Origin: SAR202 cluster bacterium
Lineage (GTDB): Bacteria; Chloroflexota; Dehalococcoidia; Lucifugimonadales; OSU-TB39
DNA length: 64,000 bases
Assembly: GCA_009392195.1 (NCBI GenBank)
Contig: VFGY01000026.1
Coordinates: forward strand, 1 to 64,000
Direction: 5' to 3'
Shown here: positions 50,572 to 59,271 of the stretch, one piece after another
How the letters are laid out: every line of letters starts with the position of its first letter
Position numbering within the stretch: the stretch's first letter is position 1
Program-made: the position numbers and the translations under genes
Notes under the pieces: model-generated
Databases searched by the model: none
What the model saw: the letters and a program-made list of their open reading frames with translations, nothing else
Told to the model about the DNA's origin: nothing

Positions 50572-51390
50572 ATGACAACGAGTGCAAAAACTTTGTCCCC
50601 ATATCAAGTTCAAAGATATAGTAGACATATCATAATGCCTCAAGTAGGTAGTACTGGACAAAGAAAATTATTAAACTCTAAAGTATTAATTGTAGGAGCT
50701 GGTGGTTTAGGTTCCCCTACATCCATTTACCTTACGCTAGCAGGTGTTGGTGAAATAGGAATAGTTGATTTCGATGATGTTGACGTAACTAATCTACAAC
50801 GACAAATTCTGCATTACGATTCCGACATAGGTAGAAGCAAAGTTGAATCTGCAAAAGAAACTTTGAATTCCTATAATCCTGAAACCGAAATCACTTTATT
50901 TGAAGAACCACTAACTTCAGAAAATGCTATAGAAATAATGTCTCAATTTGATGTGATTGTAAATGGAGCAGACAATTTTGCAGCAAGATACTTAATCAAC
51001 GATGCTGCATATCTTTGTAACAAACCTCTAATAGATGGCAGCATCTTGCTTTTTGATGGGCAAGCAACAGTTTTTGTGCCAGGAAAAGGATGTTATAGAT
51101 GCCTATTCCCTGAACCTCCTCCTCCTGGAGAAGTACCAAGCTGCGCAGAAGCTGGCGTATTAGGAGTAATGCCGGGAGTTATTGGAACTATACAAGCGAC
51201 TGAAACAGTCAAATTAATAATGGGCATAGGTGATTCTTTAGTGGGAAGATTACTTCTAGTTGACGGTCTTTCTATGGAATTTAGGGTAGTTAAGACAAAA
51301 AGAAATATAGACTGCCCCCTTTGCGGTGAAAACCCTACTATTTCTGAACTAATTGACTACGAAGAGTTTTGCGGTATTCCTACAAGTTAA
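50572..51390 (+). CDS. ThiF/MoeB-family E1-like adenylyltransferase (sulfur-carrier protein activating)
   Basis: A 272-residue E1-like enzyme. YSRHIIMPQVGSTGQRKLL is the MoeB/ThiF opening; LIVGAGGLGSPTSIYLTLAG binds ATP; DVTNLQRQILH supplies the Arg finger; the likely active-site Cys is in VPSCAEAGVLG; two CxxC pairs (CYRC, CPLC) form the zinc site. It adenylates the C-terminal Gly of a ubiquitin-like sulfur carrier (MoaD, ThiS or CysO type). There is no C-terminal rhodanese domain, unlike MoeZ. The Cys-codon attenuator upstream points to cysteine-linked sulfur transfer, though thiamine or molybdopterin synthesis are alternatives. It is 3 bases from the next gene. Confidence 0.88.
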   Translation: MTTSAKTLSPYQVQRYSRHIIMPQVGSTGQRKLLNSKVLIVGAGGLGSPTSIYLTLAGVGEIGIVDFDDVDVTNLQRQILHYDSDIGRSKVESAKETLNSYNPETEITLFEEPLTSENAIEIMSQFDVIVNGADNFAARYLINDAAYLCNKPLIDGSILLFDGQATVFVPGKGCYRCLFPEPPPPGEVPSCAEAGVLGVMPGVIGTIQATETVKLIMGIGDSLVGRLLLVDGLSMEFRVVKTKRNIDCPLCGENPTISELIDYEEFCGIPTS

Positions 51391-51393
51391 CCC

Positions 51394-52215
51394 ATGTCTA
51401 ATTGGCCAATTGCTGTTACATCACGTGATACAATCGAACAGGATTTCCCTAATATCCTTGAGGAGTTAGTGGACCTGAAATGGTCAGCAGTAATAGTCAA
51501 AAACTTCTACCCAATTATACATTGTGAAGAAATCTGTCAAAGAATAAACGAGAATAAAGATGATTTAGTTACTGTAAAAGAGTATTCTAATTCAGCAGGT
51601 GATAAAGTAGCTCTTAGATATATTGGACCCGGATTAGGTCAATATGTATCAGACAAAGAAACGTATTTTTCAGAAACAAAATTAGCACATAAGAAATTCA
51701 ACAAATTATACAACGGGCTTCCTGACCCACGTGAAATGGTAAGAAATCAACTCGCCAAACTATTGCCTGGGAAAAATATTGTAGTCGCTAAAGAAAAAGA
51801 CAGAGAGTGTTCAGATTCGGTGGTTCGAATAATGGCAGATGGTGATATGAGTGCTTTGCACAGGGATAGTGCGATGAATTATTTTAAGGGATGGCAAATA
51901 TCAAACTACCCTACACAATTTTCTGCCTTGGTATGTTTTCAAATGGCTGAATCTGGTGGAGAATTGACGGTTTACAGAAAGAGATGGGTACCTGAAGACG
52001 ACCTTGTACAAGAAGAAGGTGTTACCGGATATCCCAATTCTTTGGTATCAAACTCTGAATCGAGTACAATAACTCCACAGCAAGGTGATCTTTATATATT
52101 CCATCCAGAAATATACCATGATATCAATCCTATGCAGGGTAAAACAGACAGAATAACTCAAGGAATATTTTTCGCCATCTCTAAAAATGAGAACGTAGCT
52201 GTTTCTTGGGGATAA
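51394..52215 (+). CDS. 2-oxoglutarate/Fe(II)-dependent oxygenase-like protein
   Basis: A 273-residue protein with a probable double-stranded beta-helix fold. The Fe(II) triad is suggested by HRD in ALHRDSAMNYFKGW (HxD) and the distal His in YIFHPEIYHDINPMQG, followed by the Arg of KTDRITQGIFFA as 2-oxoglutarate ligand. FSALVCFQMAESGGELTVYRKRW fits the core strands. It follows the ThiF-like gene by 3 bases and shares its attenuator, so it belongs to the same response. The substrate is unknown; a sulfonate or thiol-compound oxygenase would fit cysteine control but is speculation. Confidence 0.7.
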   Translation: MSNWPIAVTSRDTIEQDFPNILEELVDLKWSAVIVKNFYPIIHCEEICQRINENKDDLVTVKEYSNSAGDKVALRYIGPGLGQYVSDKETYFSETKLAHKKFNKLYNGLPDPREMVRNQLAKLLPGKNIVVAKEKDRECSDSVVRIMADGDMSALHRDSAMNYFKGWQISNYPTQFSALVCFQMAESGGELTVYRKRWVPEDDLVQEEGVTGYPNSLVSNSESSTITPQQGDLYIFHPEIYHDINPMQGKTDRITQGIFFAISKNENVAVSWG

Positions 52216-52235
52216 TTTATTCCAGTTTGAAATAA

Positions 52236-53498
52236 CTATATAAAGTTATTCCTATCAACTAAAGTTCCACCTTGAAAAACATCAATAACATTAAATATAT
52301 CATTTATATTTTCGACCGGATTCCCCTTAACTACCAATAAATCAGCTTGCTTACCTGACTCTAACGTACCAACTATATCGTCCACGTTACATGACCGAGC
52401 AGATTCGATAGTTGCTGAACGGATAGCTTCCGCTTCCGACATTCCGACTTCAACATGAGTCAAGATCTCTTTCTGAAATTCACCCATCTTATAATGATTC
52501 CAAGCCGAATCAGAACCACACACCAAATTAACTCCATCTTCTCTCATTCTAGTTATATTTTCTATACTAACTTCTCTATTGCTTTTGAATGTATTGATTC
52601 TATCTTGTTCAACATCCGTCAAAGGCTGCACCTGTGATTTTAATGTTAAAGCATCGTATGTTTCAGTTCCTTGGTGTAAAGTTGGATTAACATAAACATT
52701 TTGTTTTACTAATCTTTCTGATATCTCAGGCCTATATAAGTAAGACCCATCTGGTTCTTTATAATATCCATGAACTATAGTATCAATATTTGCATCTAGA
52801 GCATTAATCATTCCCTGAGAGGATGCACAATGAGCCACGGTATGTTTCCCAAATTTGTGAGTTTCATTAATGATTGCAGTTAGCTCATCGACATTAAAGG
52901 AAGGTAGAAACGGATATGATGTTCTTGTGCTTCCTCCTGTTGCAGTTATCTTGATAAAATCAGCCCCTTCCTTCATTAGCTGTCTTACATTGGCTACACA
53001 TTCATCTACCCCGGTAGCCTGAATACCAAAATAACTTAAATGTCCCCCTATAATCGCCAAAGGTCTGCCACATATAATCAATCTTGGAGCAGGGGTTATG
53101 CCCATTTCTACTGCTTCTTTTAAGATAAATGTTGTTTTATTTTTAGCACCACAATCTCTTATTGTAGTAACCCCTGAATACAAGTGAATACGTGCATTTC
53201 GAGCAGCTTGCAGGGTCAACACCTCATCGGATTCTACGGCAACTTCATCACCTGCTCTCCCATCAGGTATTCCAATCAGATGAACGTGACAGTCCACTAA
53301 ACCTGGTAAAATAGTCGCATCATCATATTTATATTCCGTAGCTTTCGCGCCTTCAGGAACTTTTATGTCTTTTTCATTCCCTACCTGCAATATTTGATCG
53401 TCTTCAATCAACACAGCTCCATTTTCAAGAGCTTTATCTCCTTTGCTATCAAATAAGCGATTCGATTTAATTAACTTAAACTTGTTCTGTTGTGTCAT
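52236..53498 (-). CDS. Metal-dependent amidohydrolase (imidazolonepropionase/prolidase-like)
   Basis: A 420-residue amidohydrolase-superfamily enzyme. The metal motif is VDCHVHLIG (HxH), the bridging Lys lies in DFIKITATGGS, further metal His are in TVAHCASSQG and TIVHGYY, and the catalytic Asp is in VCGSDSAWNH. A final TLESGKQADLLVVKGNPVENI strand closes the composite beta domain. Related enzymes hydrolyse aryl dipeptides, acyl-amino acids or cyclic ureides. ATG at 53498 is preferred (GGAGAG upstream). It is a close paralogue of the next upstream gene, 32 bases away. Confidence 0.85.
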   Translation of the reverse strand: MTQQNKFKLIKSNRLFDSKGDKALENGAVLIEDDQILQVGNEKDIKVPEGAKATEYKYDDATILPGLVDCHVHLIGIPDGRAGDEVAVESDEVLTLQAARNARIHLYSGVTTIRDCGAKNKTTFILKEAVEMGITPAPRLIICGRPLAIIGGHLSYFGIQATGVDECVANVRQLMKEGADFIKITATGGSTRTSYPFLPSFNVDELTAIINETHKFGKHTVAHCASSQGMINALDANIDTIVHGYYKEPDGSYLYRPEISERLVKQNVYVNPTLHQGTETYDALTLKSQVQPLTDVEQDRINTFKSNREVSIENITRMREDGVNLVCGSDSAWNHYKMGEFQKEILTHVEVGMSEAEAIRSATIESARSCNVDDIVGTLESGKQADLLVVKGNPVENINDIFNVIDVFQGGTLVDRNNFI

Positions 53499-53530
53499 CA
53501 ATTACTCTCCAATATAGCTCTTATTGTTTT

Positions 53531-54838
53531 TCAATTCCTAGGAGGGATCTGCCTTATTCGACTCAGGGAATCTGTTGATCCTCTGTCAACAATACTTCCT
53601 CTCAAAAATACATCTCGTACCTTCCATAAATTATCAAGATGGTCATAAGGGTTTTTTCCCAAAACTAATATATCGGCGTCTTTACCTTTTGCTAAAGTAC
53701 CAACTGATTCGTCAACACCAATCGATACTGCAGATTCTTTTGTAACAGATTTAAGAGATTTAGAACGAGACAAACCCGCCAATTCCAAGCACTCAACCTC
53801 ATAAACAGTGTTGCCAAGTTGATAATCTCCCCAAGAAGAATCAGAACCAGTGATAACCTTTGCCCCAAGATCTATAAGCTTATTTAAATCCTCAACCCTT
53901 ATATCAAATTCTTTTTTGGCTTTATCTAATGCTAGAATATCTTGTTTATTTTCTGGTTTATCAATCATATTTTTCTGCATGGCCCAAATCTGCGACCGAA
54001 AAACATGAAGGGTAGGATTGATATAAACACCTTTATCAACCATCAACTCAGCTATTTTATTATCGAACCTATTCTCACCATTAGGATCTTTAAATACTGA
54101 ATGAATTATCATATCAACATTCGCTTCAACAGAAAGTTTGATACCCGCTGTAGATGTACAATGTGCAGCCGTTAATTTATTAAATTTATGCGCTTCTTCA
54201 GTAATAGCTTTAAGTTCATTTAAATTAAATGCAGGCCTCAAGGGATCAGATGTAATTGTACTTCCACCAGTAGCTGTAATTTTAATATAATCAGATCCTT
54301 CCTTCACCAATTGACGCACCATAGCACGAGATTGTACTTCTCCAGTTACTTGTGAACCGAAATAGCTCATATGGCCACCAATTATAGAAATCGGCCTTCC
54401 GCACAACATCATCCTTGGACCGATTTGATCACCTCTTAAAATACTTTTCCTTAACTCTAACATTGTTTTATTCTTGGGCCCATTTTCCCTAATAGTAGTA
54501 ACTCCTGAAAACAAGCTTTTCCTTGCATTTCTAGCAGAATTTAGAACTAACATCTCATCAGGCAATTTAACTAATTCATCTCCTAGTCTGCCATCGCCAA
54601 ATCCATTGTGATGAGTATGAGCATCTACCATTCCTGGCATTACCGTTGAATCAGAAAAATCATATATCTCCGCGTCCGCTCCAATAGGTGGTTTTATTTC
54701 ATCCCTGTTCCCTAGACCAACAATTTTTGAATCCTCTACCAAAATCGCATCACTTTTTATTGGGCCATCTGAAATTCCATCAATAATGTTATTAGATAAT
54801 ATAATTTTAAATTTCGAACCTGTTTCAAGTTTAGCCAT
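53531..54838 (-). CDS. Metal-dependent amidohydrolase, paralogue of the neighbouring gene
   Basis: A 435-residue amidohydrolase with the same motif order as its neighbour: VDAHTHHNG (HxH), YIKITATGGS (bridging Lys), AAHCTSTAG, MIIHSVF, and ITGSDSSWGD (catalytic Asp). SLFSGVTTIRENGPKNKTM parallels the neighbour's TTIRDCGAKNKTT. The pair looks like an old tandem duplication with divergent substrate pockets. The C-terminus is slightly longer and basic (SRIRQIPPRN). There is no signal peptide, so it is cytoplasmic. The substrate is unknown. Confidence 0.84.
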   Translation of the reverse strand: MAKLETGSKFKIILSNNIIDGISDGPIKSDAILVEDSKIVGLGNRDEIKPPIGADAEIYDFSDSTVMPGMVDAHTHHNGFGDGRLGDELVKLPDEMLVLNSARNARKSLFSGVTTIRENGPKNKTMLELRKSILRGDQIGPRMMLCGRPISIIGGHMSYFGSQVTGEVQSRAMVRQLVKEGSDYIKITATGGSTITSDPLRPAFNLNELKAITEEAHKFNKLTAAHCTSTAGIKLSVEANVDMIIHSVFKDPNGENRFDNKIAELMVDKGVYINPTLHVFRSQIWAMQKNMIDKPENKQDILALDKAKKEFDIRVEDLNKLIDLGAKVITGSDSSWGDYQLGNTVYEVECLELAGLSRSKSLKSVTKESAVSIGVDESVGTLAKGKDADILVLGKNPYDHLDNLWKVRDVFLRGSIVDRGSTDSLSRIRQIPPRN

Positions 54839-54870
54839 AAACTAAATCCATAGCTCCTTCCTTAAAAATA

Positions 54871-55572
54871 TCATTCTGTATCAGATTCACTATCTGAATC
54901 TATATCAGCTTGATTGCCTTCTATTAATACAGCAATTTGCTCATGCAGATCTGATTCAGGTGCTATATATGCTAACGATGCATTAACACCATTAGCCAAC
55001 TTTATTACAACCGATTTATATCCTAAAGTACGACCAAACCTGCCATAATTTTCACTAACTTCTGTGATTCTAGAAAGGGGTATTTTATATGTACCGGTTC
55101 GTATCATTCCTCCCCTGTTATATATCAACACATTCTCGGTCAAAACATAAGAGCTACGTAACCAAAGGAAGAATCTAGGTACAATAACCACAACAGCCAT
55201 CATTATTGCAATTACCTCGGTTATTGGCTCCATAAATAACGCTATAGCCAAAATCACAATTAACCAAGGACTGGCTGACCAGACCCAAGCTGATTTAACC
55301 TGCCTAACTTCAGTTATAACATCTCCATCTTCAATTTCATCAAGCATTTTTCTATCATCATTAGATTCAGCACTCTCCTCTTTGAATTCATTTGCTTCCA
55401 CCTCTTGTTCCACATTCAATGAATCTAGTTCATCTTCTACGTGGGTCTCATCTAATTTGTTGTCAGCATCAGAATTTAACTCAGTGCCACATATACCGCA
55501 GTAAGCATTCTTATCCTCATTAGTATTCCCACAAACTGGGCACTTATTTTTTTTGTCATTATTTGTTGGCAT
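54871..55572 (-). CDS. Zinc-ribbon and bacterial PH (DUF304-like) membrane protein
   Basis: A 233-residue protein. The N-terminus carries a zinc ribbon (CPVCGNTNEDKNAYCGICGTEL). A long acidic, Glu/Asp-rich linker (residues ~30-80) follows, then two adjacent hydrophobic helices (WLIVILAIALFMEPITEVIAIMMAVVVIVP) and a PH-like domain with YVLTENVLIYNRGGMIRTGTYKIPLSRITEV, as in YdbS/DUF304 proteins. The C-terminus is again acidic. Such proteins are of unknown function at the membrane. It lies between the amidohydrolase pair and the dnaJ-like gene on the same strand. Confidence 0.75.
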   Translation of the reverse strand: MPTNNDKKNKCPVCGNTNEDKNAYCGICGTELNSDADNKLDETHVEDELDSLNVEQEVEANEFKEESAESNDDRKMLDEIEDGDVITEVRQVKSAWVWSASPWLIVILAIALFMEPITEVIAIMMAVVVIVPRFFLWLRSSYVLTENVLIYNRGGMIRTGTYKIPLSRITEVSENYGRFGRTLGYKSVVIKLANGVNASLAYIAPESDLHEQIAVLIEGNQADIDSDSESDTE

Positions 55573-55610
55573 TTCACATCCTAGTTTAAAGTAACAATTT
55601 TAGTATTAAA

Positions 55611-56483
55611 TCAATTATCTGATTTTACATTATTATAATTTATAATATGTTGTTTTTGTTTTTCAGGCATTGAGTCAGGAATCAAAGCGTTTACTGATAC
55701 AATTAAATCGCCTCGCTTACCGTTGCCATCAAGTATCGTCATACCCTGTCCAGATATTTTGAATTTTTGGTTATTTTGGCTATTAGCAGGAAGCACTAAA
55801 GCTATTTTACCTGTTATAGTTTCAACTTCAATTTCGCATCCTAAAATCAGATCATCAAACTCAACATCTACCTCGGTATATAAATCATTTTTATTTCGCC
55901 TAAATTTATTTTCTTGAGCAACTTTTATACTCAAAATCACTTCTCTCATTCCTTTAGGACTTAATTTGATTTTGGAATTTGTATCTACCCCAGCAGGAAT
56001 CGTTACTTCTATTTTTTTTGTTTTCCCAGAATCATTAATTGAAATCTGGCGAGTTGTGCCAGAAAATGCTTCTTTCAAACTTATTTCAGCCTTGATGGGC
56101 TTAGACGTATATCTGTTGGTTCTTCTTCGACTTCCAATATTACCTGAAAATAGGTCTTCAAAATCACCAAAATTAGTACTCCAATTTTCAGAATTGTTTC
56201 CGCGCCCAGGCTGTCCAAAGGGCCACCAACTACTAAAGTCTGCTCCTTGATTTATATTACCCCCATGTTGCCAATTATCTCCGAACATATCATATTTTTT
56301 TTTAGATTCAGAATTAGATAAAACTTCATATGCCTCATTAATCTTTTTGAATTTCTCTTCCGCCTGCTTATCACCAGGATTCACATCTGGATGATATTTT
56401 CTTGCAAGCTCTCTATAGGCTTGCTTTATCTCACTTTCGGTAGAAGATTTCCCAACACCTAATATGTCGTAATAGTTTGCCAT
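55611..56483 (-). CDS. DnaJ-like co-chaperone, CbpA type
   Basis: A 290-residue J protein. The J domain at residues 1-70 has the HPD motif (RKYHPDVNPGD) and KKYDMFG ending. A Gly/Asn/Trp-rich region follows instead of a G/F linker, then the two C-terminal beta-sandwich client-binding domains (LKEAFSGTTRQISI, VTIPAGVDTNSKIKLSPKG, CEIEVETITGKIALVLPANSQNNQKFKISGQGM). The CxxCxGxG zinc-finger region of DnaJ is missing, so it is CbpA-like. It would stimulate DnaK. dnaK and grpE are not in the window. Confidence 0.88.
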   Translation of the reverse strand: MANYYDILGVGKSSTESEIKQAYRELARKYHPDVNPGDKQAEEKFKKINEAYEVLSNSESKKKYDMFGDNWQHGGNINQGADFSSWWPFGQPGRGNNSENWSTNFGDFEDLFSGNIGSRRRTNRYTSKPIKAEISLKEAFSGTTRQISINDSGKTKKIEVTIPAGVDTNSKIKLSPKGMREVILSIKVAQENKFRRNKNDLYTEVDVEFDDLILGCEIEVETITGKIALVLPANSQNNQKFKISGQGMTILDGNGKRGDLIVSVNALIPDSMPEKQKQHIINYNNVKSDN

Positions 56484-56589
56484 AAATCTAAGGTTACTTT
56501 TTTTTCGCTTGGCTCTTACAGTAGAAAACAGTCAGAATATCTAGATTAGTTTAACTTAATGTAATTAATTTGGATGTTAAACTCTATTC

Positions 56590-56619
56590 TTGTTCGAGGT
56601 ATAATTTTATTATTATAAA
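56590..56619 (+). promoter_or_regulatory. Possible promoter of the cobalamin adenosyltransferase gene
   Basis: TTGTTC (56590-56595), 18 bases, TATAAA (56614-56619) in the divergent gap between the dnaJ-like gene and the plus-strand gene. A moderate match only. No cobalamin riboswitch signature was seen here. Confidence 0.3.
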
Positions 56620-56715
56620 TTATAGATGTACACCCTTAAAAGAATAATGAACATTATGACTAAGTGTAATTAATGCTGATTATTATCGTACCGCAGAGAC
56701 CTAAAAGGAGATTTA

Positions 56716-57267
56716 ATGAAACTCTATACTAAACAAGGAGATGGAGGTTCCACTGGATTATTTCTAGGAGGACGCATTTCAAAATCTGACTTAAGGTGCG
56801 AAGCATATGGATTGGTCGACACTGCGGTATCTGCTATGGGCTTAGCGCGAGCGTTTTCAAGTAATAATAATGTCAAAGAAATAATAAAATCAGTTCAACT
56901 GGAAATGTTTACTGTGGGCTCAGAATTAGCAGTTGAAAAAGATAGCTACGAAAAATTTCGTAGCGAATTTGGCATTGTTACTGAAAAGATGATAAGCAAC
57001 TTAGAGGAAAAAATCGACTCGATATCTAAACAAGTTAAATTACCTCCATTTTTTATAATACCTGGAACATCTCAAACTTCGGCTGCACTAGACGTAGCCC
57101 GATCTACAGTAAGAACAGCAGAAAGAAGAGTAGTAGAACTACGAGAAAAAGGGCAATTATATAATAATAGAGTTTTAATATATCTTAACCGTGTTTCAGA
57201 CCTATTATTCATATTGGGAAGGCTAGAAGATAAAGACATGGATACCGAAATAGTTAATCAAAAATAA
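56716..57267 (+). CDS. Cob(I)alamin adenosyltransferase, PduO type
   Basis: A 183-residue PduO-type ATP:cob(I)alamin adenosyltransferase. The ATP-binding N-terminus KLYTKQGDGGSTGLFLGGRISKSDLRCEAYG matches YTxxGDxGxTxLxGGxRVxK, and the C-terminal segment SQTSAALDVARSTVRTAERRVVEL is the family helix with the conserved Arg pair. It makes adenosylcobalamin as a trimer. The usual GTVDELNSALG is GLVDTAVSAMG here, a departure in the active-site helix worth noting. A strong AAAAGGAG precedes the start. It is followed by the his genes. Confidence 0.88.
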   Translation: MKLYTKQGDGGSTGLFLGGRISKSDLRCEAYGLVDTAVSAMGLARAFSSNNNVKEIIKSVQLEMFTVGSELAVEKDSYEKFRSEFGIVTEKMISNLEEKIDSISKQVKLPPFFIIPGTSQTSAALDVARSTVRTAERRVVELREKGQLYNNRVLIYLNRVSDLLFILGRLEDKDMDTEIVNQK

Positions 57268-57333
57268 ATAAGGATTGAAACCTTAACATAAATTATTTTT
57301 TATGTATAAGTGTTTATTCAATAAAATCATGAA

Positions 57334-57945
57334 ATGCCAAATATAGCAGTAGTAAATTACGGCGGAGGAAATACTAGAAGCGTTACACTTGCTTTGGAAA
57401 GATTCGGTGCAACTCCCATTCTTGCAACTAATCAAACCCACATAGAAAATGCTGATGGCCTTGTGTTTCCAGGACAAGGTGCTAACGACCCTTCAATGCG
57501 CAATTTACGTAAGTCTAAATTAGTTGAGCCAATATTGAGATTTGTGGAAACTGGGAAACCATTTTTAGGAGTATGCCTAGGGTTACAACTTCTTTTCGAA
57601 AATTCTGAAGAAGGTACTGAACCAGGCTTAGGGATATTTAAAGGAACCGTCAAAAAATTGCCAAACAATCTAAAAATCCCACACATGGGATGGAATATGG
57701 TCAATTTCGAAAAAACGAACAAATCAATATTTGAGTTACCCAATAATGATTACTTTTATTTCGTACATAGTTATTATGTTGCACCTTCTGACAATTCCCT
57801 TATATGTGGGAAAACCGAATATGGACTGGAATTTTGTAGCGCTGTTGCATACAAAAATATATTTGCTGTTCAATTTCACCCGGAACGAAGTGGAGAAGTG
57901 GGATTGCAAATATACAAAAATTTCGTATCAATAATTAATCGTTAA
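57334..57945 (+). CDS. hisH: Imidazole glycerol phosphate synthase, glutaminase subunit HisH
   Basis: A 203-residue class I glutamine amidotransferase. The N-terminus IAVVNYGGGNTRSVTLAL is HisH-like, the nucleophile Cys is in FLGVCLGLQLLFENSEEG, and the catalytic His/Glu pair is in AVQFHPERSG. It supplies ammonia to HisF in histidine synthesis. It starts the his cluster (hisH-hisA-methyltransferase-hisF-hisIE) and is 6 bases from hisA. hisG, hisD, hisB and hisC are not in the window. Confidence 0.95.
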   Translation: MPNIAVVNYGGGNTRSVTLALERFGATPILATNQTHIENADGLVFPGQGANDPSMRNLRKSKLVEPILRFVETGKPFLGVCLGLQLLFENSEEGTEPGLGIFKGTVKKLPNNLKIPHMGWNMVNFEKTNKSIFELPNNDYFYFVHSYYVAPSDNSLICGKTEYGLEFCSAVAYKNIFAVQFHPERSGEVGLQIYKNFVSIINR

Positions 57946-57951
57946 AACATC

Positions 57952-58704
57952 ATGAAACTGATACCTGCCATAGATATATATGAAGGTAAATGTGTAAGAT
58001 TATTTCAAGGTAATTACAACAAATCCACCACATATTCTGATTCTCCTGTTGATATGGCCTTAAGATGGGTGGAACTAGGTGCTGATATTTTACATATTGT
58101 TGACCTTGAAGGTGCCCGTTCAGGCAAATCAAAAATATTGCCAATAATCGAAAGGATTACTAGTCATGGCATACCAATTCAGGTCGGTGGTGGAATTAGA
58201 AACACAGCAGATGCAGAAAATGCATTCACCGCCGGAGCATCAAAAATCATATTAGGTACTTCCGCAATTATTGACCAACTATGGACTATGGAATTGGCAA
58301 ACAAATTTGGTAAAGATAAAATAATTATAAGTATAGATTTTGACAAAAACGGTTTAGCTGTAACTAAAGGATGGTTAGAATCAAGTGGTAAAAAAGCAAC
58401 ACAAATATTGGGTGAAATGTCAAAATTACATTTTGACCAATTTATACTAACTGATACCACAAGAGACGGCACATTGACTCAACCAAATTTTGACTTAATT
58501 AAATCTATGCGCTCACTAACAACTAACAAAATAATGATTGCTGGAGGGATTTCTAGAGTAAAACATCTTACGCAATTATCGAACTTAGGAATCGATGGTG
58601 CAATTGTAGGTACTGCAATTTATACTGGTGACATAGATTTTGAAAATGCGTTAGGAATATTAAATAAATCACAAACAAAGGGAAATGCAGGTGGAAAAAC
58701 GTGA
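57952..58704 (+). CDS. hisA: Phosphoribosylformimino-5-aminoimidazole carboxamide ribotide isomerase HisA
   Basis: A 250-residue (beta/alpha)8 barrel. IPAIDIYEGKCVRLFQG provides the first catalytic Asp and the N-terminal phosphate region, LHIVDLEGARSG and IQVGGGIRN the middle phosphate loop, and FILTDTTRDGTL the second catalytic Asp. It opens the ribose of ProFAR in step four of histidine synthesis. The last four bases overlap the GTG start of the methyltransferase gene (GTGA). Confidence 0.96.
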   Translation: MKLIPAIDIYEGKCVRLFQGNYNKSTTYSDSPVDMALRWVELGADILHIVDLEGARSGKSKILPIIERITSHGIPIQVGGGIRNTADAENAFTAGASKIILGTSAIIDQLWTMELANKFGKDKIIISIDFDKNGLAVTKGWLESSGKKATQILGEMSKLHFDQFILTDTTRDGTLTQPNFDLIKSMRSLTTNKIMIAGGISRVKHLTQLSNLGIDGAIVGTAIYTGDIDFENALGILNKSQTKGNAGGKT

Positions 58705-59270
58705 CAGCTAGTAAAAAAACTGCTCTAACAAATGTTGATCAATCGTCCCTGACAGAAAACAAAAGATTATTAGACCCGTTTAGTATAATTCCATTAATAC
58801 CAATTCATCCAGAGCATCATGTTGCAGATATTGGGTGCGGATTTGGAACTTTCTCTATACCATTAGCTAAGTATTTATTTAGTGGTAAACTTTATGCTTT
58901 TGATACTGATTCCGCTATGTTAAAACAGGTTAAGAACTCACTTAAATCGATAAATTTGAATAATATCGAACTTAATAAATACACTGAAAAATCCATCGCG
59001 TTAAAAGATGATTTTTTAGATGGAGTGTTTCTTAGTTTAACGTTAGAAAAATCTCAATCCCCAAATATTTTATTAAATGAAATCAAACGAATAATCAAAC
59101 AGTTTGGGTGGTTAGCCATCATCTCATCGATAAATGAACTTAATAATGAAGAATATCATCACCTACCAAAAAATAAGTTAAATCAGATAGTAGAAAAGTT
59201 AGGTTTTAAAAGACTCTCCCAACGAGAACTAAACGACAAGTTTTATTTATCTATTTATAAGTGCCAATAA
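58701..59270 (+). CDS. Class I SAM-dependent methyltransferase inside the his operon
   Basis: A 189-residue Rossmann-type methyltransferase. Motif I is HHVADIGCGFGTFSIPLA, the acidic residue at the end of beta-2 is in YAFDTDSAML, and LDGVFLSLTLEKSQSP is the post-II region. It resembles UbiE/Methyltransf_11 proteins. The start is GTG overlapping the hisA stop, and its stop is 1 base before hisF, so it is embedded in the operon with full coupling. Its substrate is unknown and no histidine step requires a methyltransferase. Confidence 0.8.
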   Translation: MTASKKTALTNVDQSSLTENKRLLDPFSIIPLIPIHPEHHVADIGCGFGTFSIPLAKYLFSGKLYAFDTDSAMLKQVKNSLKSINLNNIELNKYTEKSIALKDDFLDGVFLSLTLEKSQSPNILLNEIKRIIKQFGWLAIISSINELNNEEYHHLPKNKLNQIVEKLGFKRLSQRELNDKFYLSIYKCQ

Positions 59271-59271
59271 A

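Noticed and set aside
52231-52250. AATAACT-ATATAA-AGTTATT hairpin between the oxygenase and the convergent amidohydrolase
   Set aside because: Perfect 7-bp stem but entirely A-T apart from one pair, partly inside the amidohydrolase 3' end and without a T-run; not listed as a terminator.
56484-56715. Cobalamin riboswitch upstream of the PduO-type adenosyltransferase
   Set aside because: No B12-box-like sequence (GCCACTG) and no large structured element seen in this AT-rich gap.
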